NCBI GenBank assembly: GCA_902766815.1
Contig: CACXEZ010000142.1
Coordinates: forward strand, 1-5,445
Length of the DNA stretch: 5,445 nt
Direction of reading: 5' to 3'
Source of the DNA: an uncultured Erysipelotrichaceae bacterium
GTDB taxonomy: Bacteria > Bacillota_I > Bacilli_A > RF39 > UBA660
The position numbers and the translations under genes were made by a program. Each line of letters opens with the position of its first letter. Positions within the stretch are counted from its first letter, which is position 1. The notes beneath the pieces are model-generated. The model was given only the letters and a program-made list of their open reading frames with translations. It did not search any database and had not been told where the DNA came from. Positions 1 through 4,386 of this stretch are shown here, piece after piece.

Positions 1-153
1 GATTTCTTAGCAGATGTTATTGGTGTTATTGGTACTCATTCTTTGAGTTGGCATAGTAATGGTATTGATTATTATATGGCTAGTGATATTATTGAAACGG
101 CAGAGCTTATTGATATTGCTAGATCAATTAGTGTACTTCCTGTTAGTAAATAA
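1..153 (+). CDS. C-terminal fragment of an unidentified protein, possibly DUF4367-like
   Basis: An open frame enters from the left edge in frame 1 and ends at TAA (151-153), giving the last 50 residues of a protein. It is followed directly by a strong intrinsic terminator, which supports it as a genuine gene end. The visible tail has a strand-like stretch (LSWHSNGIDYYMAS) followed by a short helix (AELIDIARSI). This order, a Trp-containing strand, a Tyr-rich strand and a final 'eL..iA.SI' helix, resembles the C-terminus of DUF4367 and related RseB/LolA-like extracytoplasmic domains often attached to anti-sigma factors. That resemblance is from memory and is only suggestive. With the N-terminus missing, neither membrane topology nor function can be judged. 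Confidence 0.7.
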   Translation, partial: DFLADVIGVIGTHSLSWHSNGIDYYMASDIIETAELIDIARSISVLPVSK

Positions 154-178
154 ATGTTCTTTTATAAGGACATTTTTT
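152..178 (+). terminator. Intrinsic terminator of the left-edge gene
   Basis: A 10-bp stem, AAATGTTCTT (152-161) with AAGGACATTT (166-175), closes on a TTAT tetraloop and has one G-U pair (158/169). A T-run continues through 178. The stem overlaps the last two bases of the upstream TAA stop codon, and the next promoter's -35 box begins only seven bases after the stem. Confidence 0.85.
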
Positions 179-181
179 CTA

Positions 182-210
182 TTGAAAAAAATGTCTATAT
201 CGTATATAAT
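182..210 (+). promoter_or_regulatory. Sigma-A type promoter for the prepilin-like/WG operon
   Basis: A -35 box TTGAAA (182-187) and a perfect -10 box TATAAT (205-210) are separated by exactly 17 bp. This places the transcription start near 216-218, a few bases upstream of the Shine-Dalgarno sequence at 221-228, so the leader is very short. It is the best promoter match in the window. Confidence 0.85.
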
Positions 211-235
211 TAGGATGATAGAGGTGATTTGGTAG

Positions 236-646
236 ATGGAGAGATTAAATCATAAGGGATTTGCTATTACAGGTATTTTATATACGGTACTTATTGTATT
301 TTTATTGGTGTTGGTATCTATTTTGGGGGGACTTCAGGCTAGAAAGATGATGTTGGAAAATTCTTTGATTGGATTAGAAGAATCTTACGTGGGTGATGAT
401 AGTCATAGTGATCAATATGTAGTGGAGGCTAAGACTCGTGGGATGGCTCCTGTTACTGGTAAATATATTTTTGAGGTAAAAGTTACTGGTGATACGAAAA
501 CTTATACTTGTTCTAGTTATTTGGTCAAAAATATGTTGATAGATTATCATCAGATGTCATTTCTTTGTGATAAGGGATATACTTATGGAACTGATTCACC
601 GAATGAATTAACCTTAACTAAGGTCTATAGTTTTGAGGAGAATTAA
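236..646 (+). CDS. Type IV prepilin-like small secreted/membrane protein
   Basis: Product of 136 residues, unnamed family. The start at ATG 236 is fixed by a strong SD (AGAGGTGAT, 220-228) seven bases upstream and by the adjacent promoter. The N-terminus is a short basic leader (MERLNHKG) followed at once by a hydrophobic helix at residues 9-32 beginning FAITGILYTVL. This is the layout of class III signal peptides, with cleavage expected after Gly8. The usual Glu at +5 of the mature protein is Gly13 here, so it is not a standard major pilin; it may be a minor pseudopilin or simply an anchored protein. The rest (33-136) is a soluble, strand-rich domain with two cysteines (C92, C111) that could form a disulfide outside the cell. 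The WG-repeat gene begins one base after its stop, so the two are cotranscribed. No pilus assembly ATPase or prepilin peptidase is visible here. Confidence 0.85.
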   Translation: MERLNHKGFAITGILYTVLIVFLLVLVSILGGLQARKMMLENSLIGLEESYVGDDSHSDQYVVEAKTRGMAPVTGKYIFEVKVTGDTKTYTCSSYLVKNMLIDYHQMSFLCDKGYTYGTDSPNELTLTKVYSFEEN

Positions 647-647
647 G

Positions 648-1244
648 ATGAAGAAGATTAATGTAGCTAGAGTAGTTTGGATTGTATGTTTATTTTTGTT
701 GTTAATTGTTATACTTCTTATGGTGATGGATTATAAAATTAATTATCAATATCTTAATCATAATTATATTTATTTTTATGAATGTTCGGGAAACTTGTGT
801 GTTAGTACTATTGAAGATAATCAAAAGTTATTGTTTTCGGCTTATGATTGTGGTTATGATGATTGTCCTAGTTATAAAAAAGATATTTCAGATGATTATG
901 TTTTGCTAGAAGGTAATGATGGAAATATTCTTTATCAGTATAGAAAAAATATGGTTGTTAGTAAGGATTATGATGATTATGAATTTATTGATAATCATTA
1001 TATCATTGTAAAGACTCATGGATTATATGGGGTTATTGATTTAGATAATACTGTTGTTATAAAACCTGTTTATGATGAGATAGGGATTCATAGTAATGGG
1101 TATTTAACTGGCTATAATATCAATTCTATTATAGTTAAAAAGAATGATAAATATGGCCTTCTTTCTTATAAAGATGGTAAAATGATTGAAGAATTTCTTT
1201 ATACTGATGAGAATTTAGAAGAATTAGTTGCTTTTTTAAAATAG
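648..1244 (+). CDS. Membrane-anchored WG-repeat-like protein
   Basis: Product of 198 residues. ATG 648 is chosen over an upstream in-frame TTG at 633 because the SD GAGGAGA (635-641) lies seven bases before ATG 648, inside any longer reading. Residues 8-27 form one transmembrane helix after a short basic N-terminus, so the remainder is probably outside the cell. Residues 44-73 carry two CX4C pairs (C46/C51, C68/C73), possible disulfides. The C-terminal third has two strand repeats of the WG (KWG) type: residues 124-146 (YGVIDLDNTVVIKPVYDEIG is close to the family pattern 'G.id..G.vvi...yd.i') and a poorer copy at 165-187 (YGLLSYKDGKMIEEF). WG repeats are thought to mediate binding; no catalytic motif is seen. 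It follows the prepilin-like gene by one base, implying a common operon and perhaps a common surface role. It ends in tandem stops, TAG TGA. Confidence 0.85.
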   Translation: MKKINVARVVWIVCLFLLLIVILLMVMDYKINYQYLNHNYIYFYECSGNLCVSTIEDNQKLLFSAYDCGYDDCPSYKKDISDDYVLLEGNDGNILYQYRKNMVVSKDYDDYEFIDNHYIIVKTHGLYGVIDLDNTVVIKPVYDEIGIHSNGYLTGYNINSIIVKKNDKYGLLSYKDGKMIEEFLYTDENLEELVAFLK

Positions 1245-1330
1245 TGAAGAATTAAGAATTCATTGGAATAGAAAATAAGAAAAGATTTTTAAAAAGTTTA
1301 AAAGAGGGATATACTTTTTGCGGTACATTA

Positions 1331-1339
1331 TGTTATAAT
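1331..1339 (+). promoter_or_regulatory. Extended -10 promoter for cdaA-cdaR
   Basis: TGTTATAAT is a perfect -10 hexamer (1334-1339) preceded by the TGn extension. No good -35 box lies 16-18 bp upstream (best is ATACTT, 1311-1316), as is common for extended -10 promoters. The start would be near 1346, giving a leader of about 23 bases before ATG 1369. The 124-bp gap after 1244 shows no convincing terminator, so read-through from the upstream pair is possible. Confidence 0.65.
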
Positions 1340-1368
1340 GTTATTACTAGAAAGAAGGTAAAGAAAAT

Positions 1369-2202
1369 ATGACGGTTAGTAGTGTGATAACTATCTTACA
1401 AAAAATTATTGATATTTCCTTAGTTTGGTTTATCATTTATACTATTTTAAAAGGACTTAGAAATAATATTAAAATGGTTTTAATATTTAAGGGAGTAATT
1501 ATTGTTGTTATTGTAAAATTATTAAGTGATTATTTAAATTTAACAACAGTTGGGCTTCTTTTGGAGTATGTTATTATGTGGGGGCCATTGGCGTTAATTA
1601 TTATATTTCAACCAGAAATTAGAAATATTTTGGAACATTTAGGAAGACAACAGATTTTAACTAGACATCGTGTTTTAAGCATGGATGAAAGAGAAAAAAT
1701 GGTATATGAAATCATGAATGCTATTGAATATTTGAGAAAATCTAGAATTGGAGCTTTGATTGTTATAGAAAGAGATGTTAGTTTAAATGATTATATTGAA
1801 AGAAGTAAGGGTATTTATGCGGATATTTCTTCTGAATTGTTAATTTCGATCTTTTTCCCAAGAAATCCATTACATGATGGTGGTGTTATTATTCAAGGAA
1901 ATCGTATTACTAGTGCTGGTGCTGTATTCCCTATTAGTTTGAATACTAAGATTAATAAAAGACTTGGTACAAGGCATAGAGCTGCTTTAGGTATTAGTGA
2001 AGAGTCTGACTCAATTGCGATTGTAGTCAGCGAAGAAACTGGTAAAATTTCTATTGCGATTGGTGGCGCTTTGAACTATAATTTGTCTATTGATGATGTA
2101 CGAATGACGTTGGTTGAGGAATTAAAACCAAAACATGAAATTCTTTTGGATGATGAATTCGAAGAAGATAGTGAGGAGGGTGATGCAGATGAAAATCGTT
2201 AA
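1369..2202 (+). CDS. cdaA: Membrane diadenylate cyclase CdaA (c-di-AMP synthase)
   Basis: Product of 277 residues, close to the usual CdaA length of about 270-285. It condenses two ATP into cyclic di-AMP, a messenger controlling potassium and osmolyte balance and cell-wall homeostasis. Three hydrophobic helices occupy roughly residues 8-28, 35-55 and 60-80, followed by the typical linker (FQPEIRNILEHLGR). The cytoplasmic DAC domain spans about 110-255. Visible active-site motifs are NPLHDGGVII (166-175; family motif DGA, here DGG at 170-172), GTRHRAALGISE (200-211; the ATP-contacting RHR at 202-204) and VSEETGKIS (220-228). An acidic tail (261-276) ends the protein. The start has an SD-like AGAAGG (1353-1358) ten bases upstream. 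The gene overlaps cdaR by 14 bp. The catalytic Asp and RHR are intact, so activity is expected; the Gly replacing Ala is the only odd residue noted. Confidence 0.96.
   Translation: MTVSSVITILQKIIDISLVWFIIYTILKGLRNNIKMVLIFKGVIIVVIVKLLSDYLNLTTVGLLLEYVIMWGPLALIIIFQPEIRNILEHLGRQQILTRHRVLSMDEREKMVYEIMNAIEYLRKSRIGALIVIERDVSLNDYIERSKGIYADISSELLISIFFPRNPLHDGGVIIQGNRITSAGAVFPISLNTKINKRLGTRHRAALGISEESDSIAIVVSEETGKISIAIGGALNYNLSIDDVRMTLVEELKPKHEILLDDEFEEDSEEGDADENR
2174..2182 (+). promoter_or_regulatory. Ribosome binding site of cdaR inside the cdaA coding end
   Basis: AGGAGGGTG lies within the codons for the acidic CdaA tail. It is nine bases (from the end of AGGAGG, 2179) before ATG 2189 but only three before ATG 2183. 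This favours 2189 as the cdaR start and suggests translational coupling to cdaA. Confidence 0.75.
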
Positions 2203-3562
2203 GAATCTTTTTAGAACAGTTGCAGCACTTTTTAGAACTATTTATAAAATTATTGATAAATTTATTATCGTACCAATTACAAAGTTTTTTGTTATAATTA
2301 CCGATAAATTAGGAAATCGTACAGATCGATTTGAGAAATGGATTCGTAGGAAGAATACTTTGATTTTTATTTCTTTAGTGTTAGCGGTGTTATTGTTTCT
2401 TTATGTAGATAGTGAATCAACTACTATTATTACCGATAGTGCTGAGGTATTGTATGGTCAGAAGGTTAAAGTTACTTATAATAATAATTCTTATGTGATA
2501 GAAGGTCTTCCTGATAGTGTGGATGTTACTTTGATTGGTAGAAAGGTTGATTTGTATTTGGCAAAGCAATTGTCTGGTGGTGTCGTTACTGCTGATTTAT
2601 CTAAATTAGGTGAGGGGATGCATACTATACAACTTGATTATGATTGTGCTATTCATTCTGTTGAATATAAGTTGGATCCATCTGTTGTTAATGTTACGGT
2701 ATATCCTAAGATATCACAAACTAGAACTGCTACTGTAGATATTATTAATAAAAATAAGTTAGATAAAAAGTTATCTATTAGTAATGTAGAACTTGAAAAT
2801 TCTGAAATTGTTATTAAGGGTGCTGAACATGTTTTGAATGAAGTTTCTACTGTAAAGGCATTAATTGATGCTAAGAAGATTGTTAATCCTAAAATTGGTG
2901 TGTCAGTTTTAGATGATATCAAGTTGGTGGCATATGATTCTGATGGAAAGGTGATCGAGGGGTTAGAAATGGATCCTAATAAGTTAAAAGCTACTATTAC
3001 TATTAGTTCTCCAAGTAAAGAGATACCTTTAAAAGTTGTTCCGGTAGGTAACTTAGAGTTTGGTAAGGCTATTAATGATATTACTACTGATGTTACAAAG
3101 GTCACAATTTATGGAGATCAAGATATTATAGATGCTGTTGATTATATTCCAGTTGAGGTGGATGTGTCTAATTTGAATGAGAATAAGAGTTATGATGTTA
3201 TTATTTCTAAGCCGTCTGGGGTGAAAGAAATTTCTACAACAAATGTTAAAGTAACTATTTCTTTGGGAGCTGAAGTAACTAAAGAAGTTAATGATGTTTC
3301 GATTGAAACGATTAATTTAGATGCTAAGTATAAGGCTGTTGCTGTGGGGGAGAGTTCTAGTAAGACAACAGTAGTTGTTAAAGGAACGAGAGATGTTGTT
3401 GATAAGATTGATGACTCTATGATAAAAGCTCAAGTAGATTTAAATGGTTATACGGAAGGTGAATACGAGGTCACTGTGAGAGTTACAGGTGATGATAATA
3501 AGGCTACTTATATTGCTAAAACAACTAAGGTTAAAGTTAAAATTAGTAAAAGAGAAGGTTAG
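2189..3562 (+). CDS. cdaR: CdaR, YbbR-domain regulator of CdaA
   Basis: Product of 457 residues from ATG 2189, chosen for its SD spacing; longer in-frame starts at 2135 and 2183 lack one. In Bacillota CdaR is membrane-anchored, faces outward, and modulates the cyclase encoded just upstream. A single transmembrane helix lies at about 57-73. The outer part holds four YbbR repeats (about 88-174, 179-274, 278-360, 364-453). Each shows a 'V.I.G..d.v' strand (VTLIGRKVDL, IVIKGAEHVL, VTIYGDQDII, VVVKGTRDVV), then a 'v.vDls.l..g.y.v' strand (TADLSKLGEG, ALIDAKKI, VEVDVSNLNE, AQVDLNGYTEG), and a closing alternating strand (VNVTVYP, KATITIS, VKVTISL, VKVKISK). The cytoplasmic N-terminus is about 55 residues, basic and amphipathic, much longer than the few residues before the helix in Bacillus CdaR. 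glmM, the usual next gene, does not follow; a terminator does. Confidence 0.95.
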   Translation: MKIVKNLFRTVAALFRTIYKIIDKFIIVPITKFFVIITDKLGNRTDRFEKWIRRKNTLIFISLVLAVLLFLYVDSESTTIITDSAEVLYGQKVKVTYNNNSYVIEGLPDSVDVTLIGRKVDLYLAKQLSGGVVTADLSKLGEGMHTIQLDYDCAIHSVEYKLDPSVVNVTVYPKISQTRTATVDIINKNKLDKKLSISNVELENSEIVIKGAEHVLNEVSTVKALIDAKKIVNPKIGVSVLDDIKLVAYDSDGKVIEGLEMDPNKLKATITISSPSKEIPLKVVPVGNLEFGKAINDITTDVTKVTIYGDQDIIDAVDYIPVEVDVSNLNENKSYDVIISKPSGVKEISTTNVKVTISLGAEVTKEVNDVSIETINLDAKYKAVAVGESSSKTTVVVKGTRDVVDKIDDSMIKAQVDLNGYTEGEYEVTVRVTGDDNKATYIAKTTKVKVKISKREG

Positions 3563-3574
3563 ACTTCTTTTTTT
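3548..3574 (+). terminator. Intrinsic terminator of cdaA-cdaR
   Basis: A stem of AAAAGAGAAG (3548-3557) with CTTCTTTTTT (3564-3573) has one G-U pair and a six-base loop (GTTAGA). It contains the cdaR TAG stop (3560-3562), and its T-run (3568-3574) doubles as the 3' arm. The core GC-containing stem is only about five pairs, so strength is moderate. Confidence 0.6.
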
Positions 3575-3589
3575 CTTGATATAATGATG

Positions 3590-3618
3590 TTTACTAAATA
3601 AAACATTGGTGATACAAT
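3590..3618 (+). promoter_or_regulatory. Candidate promoter for the 3706 gene
   Basis: TTTACT (3590-3595, 4 of 6 matches to TTGACA) lies 17 bp before TACAAT (3613-3618, 5 of 6 matches to TATAAT), predicting a start near 3625 and a leader of about 80 bases. Two alternatives are poorer: TATAAT at 3580-3585 without a -35 box, and TTGATA 3644-3649 with TTTATA 3667-3672. In such AT-rich DNA the choice is uncertain. Confidence 0.4.
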
Positions 3619-3660
3619 AAATTTCGTTATTTTATATTAAGTTTTGATATATGAAACATG

Positions 3661-3682
3661 ATAATTTTTATATAAAGATTAT
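3661..3682. repeat. 22-bp near-perfect AT palindrome upstream of the 3706 gene
   Basis: Ten of eleven symmetric pairs are complementary around a centre between 3671 and 3672, and the one exception (3666/3677) is T opposite G, which would still pair in RNA. It lies six bases before the SD of the next gene, so it could be a repressor operator or an mRNA element near the ribosome site. AT richness makes chance a real alternative. Confidence 0.4.
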
Positions 3683-3688
3683 TTTCTG

Positions 3689-3699
3689 AAGGGGGTGAT
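3689..3699 (+). promoter_or_regulatory. Strong Shine-Dalgarno sequence of the 3706 gene
   Basis: AAGGGGGTGAT matches the anti-SD complement AAGGAGGTGAT at 10 of 11 bases and ends six bases before ATG 3706, fixing the start and implying efficient translation. Confidence 0.8.
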
Positions 3700-3705
3700 A
3701 TTGAT

Positions 3706-4371
3706 ATGTATAAAAGTTTATTTTATCTAAATTTAGAAAAGGATAAAGAAAAATTAGAAATGTATCGTGATGGTATTTCTAGTGGAAAAATCATGAATTT
3801 TGATCAAACTACTCTTACAAGATTAAGAAAATTATATTATGGTTTTTATTCAGGTTTAATTTATATGTATTATGAGCCAACGAATTTTAATAATATTGGA
3901 AATAAGGTTGAATTATTAACTTATGCAATGGAGGATAAAGAATATCAAATAGTTCATGGTGATATTGATTCTACTCGTAATATTCCATTCTCTATGTATG
4001 GGGTGGAGCATTTAGATTTTAATACTTGGTTAGAAGTAAAGGAAGGACAGAAAGTATGGGTATATGATTTCTTTTCTATGTTAAAAATAGAAAAGAATGT
4101 ATATTACAAATTAGAAAATCCTAAAGTTAATAAAGTAATACCTAAATCTGTAATAATGAGTCATCCAGGACGTGAAAGAGATGATTATTGTACTTATCAT
4201 AATGGTTTTGATTTTATGTTGATTGATATAATACCAAATATAGAAAAAAAGATGGAAACACATCCTTTTAAGGAAATTCTTTCACCGGAAATAATTAGAT
4301 TTAAGAAAGAAATTAATTTTGAAGATATGGTACTAGAATTTTCAACGAAAATGAAAAAGAAATTTCATTAA
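3706..4371 (+). CDS. Uncharacterised protein with a possible degenerate transglutaminase/papain-like core
   Basis: Product of 221 residues, not recognised as a named family. No signal peptide or membrane helix is visible, so it is probably cytoplasmic. The N-terminal third is charged and helical (1-55). Residues 66-140 have the order of a transglutaminase or papain-like core: a helix (VELLTYAM), a strand (YQIVHGDI), then NTWLEV (106-111), VWVYDFF (117-123) and VYYKLENP (132-139). In active relatives I recall, the corresponding motifs are 'HxWxE' and 'vYDp', with a Cys at the head of the preceding helix. Here Asn106 stands where His would be, Asp121 is kept, and no Cys occurs before C162, so a standard Cys-His-Asp site is absent. 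The C-terminal part (153-221) is acidic/basic and helical with HPGRERDDYCTYHNG (153-167). It is monocistronic, with its own SD and probable promoter, and convergent with the next gene. Existence is secure; the fold is inference. Confidence 0.85.
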   Translation: MYKSLFYLNLEKDKEKLEMYRDGISSGKIMNFDQTTLTRLRKLYYGFYSGLIYMYYEPTNFNNIGNKVELLTYAMEDKEYQIVHGDIDSTRNIPFSMYGVEHLDFNTWLEVKEGQKVWVYDFFSMLKIEKNVYYKLENPKVNKVIPKSVIMSHPGRERDDYCTYHNGFDFMLIDIIPNIEKKMETHPFKEILSPEIIRFKKEINFEDMVLEFSTKMKKKFH

Positions 4372-4386
4372 AGCAAATTTCTTTTT
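4354..4386. terminator. Bidirectional terminator between convergent genes
   Basis: A perfect 12-bp stem pairs 4354-4365 (AAAAAGAAATTT) with 4375-4386 (AAATTTCTTTTT) across a nine-base loop, CATTAAAGC. An A-run opens one side and a T-run closes the other, so it reads as a terminator on both strands. The plus gene's TAA (4369-4371) is in the loop and the minus gene's stop (4385-4387) is at the edge of the 3' arm. Confidence 0.85.

Noticed and set aside
633..647. TTG at 633 as start of the WG-repeat gene
   Set aside because: The SD GAGGAGA lies after this TTG and points to ATG 648.
1291..1319. Inverted repeat AAAAAGT...ACTTTTT as a terminator after the WG-repeat gene
   Set aside because: The stem is only seven mostly A-T pairs with a 15-base loop, followed by GCGG rather than a T-run, and it overlaps the -35 region of the cdaA promoter.
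1245..1368. Riboswitch or c-di-AMP (ydaO-type) leader before cdaA
   Set aside because: The predicted leader is about 23 bases, far too short, and no conserved paired elements are visible.
2135..2188. Upstream in-frame starts (2135, 2183) for cdaR
   Set aside because: Start 2135 has no SD and would overlap cdaA by 68 bp; ATG 2183 is only three bases from AGGAGG. ATG 2189 has proper spacing.
2653..3105. Open frame of 150 codons on the minus strand
   Set aside because: It lies wholly inside cdaR, which has clear YbbR repeats and an SD. The antisense frame has no SD of note and looks like a by-product of the codon bias.
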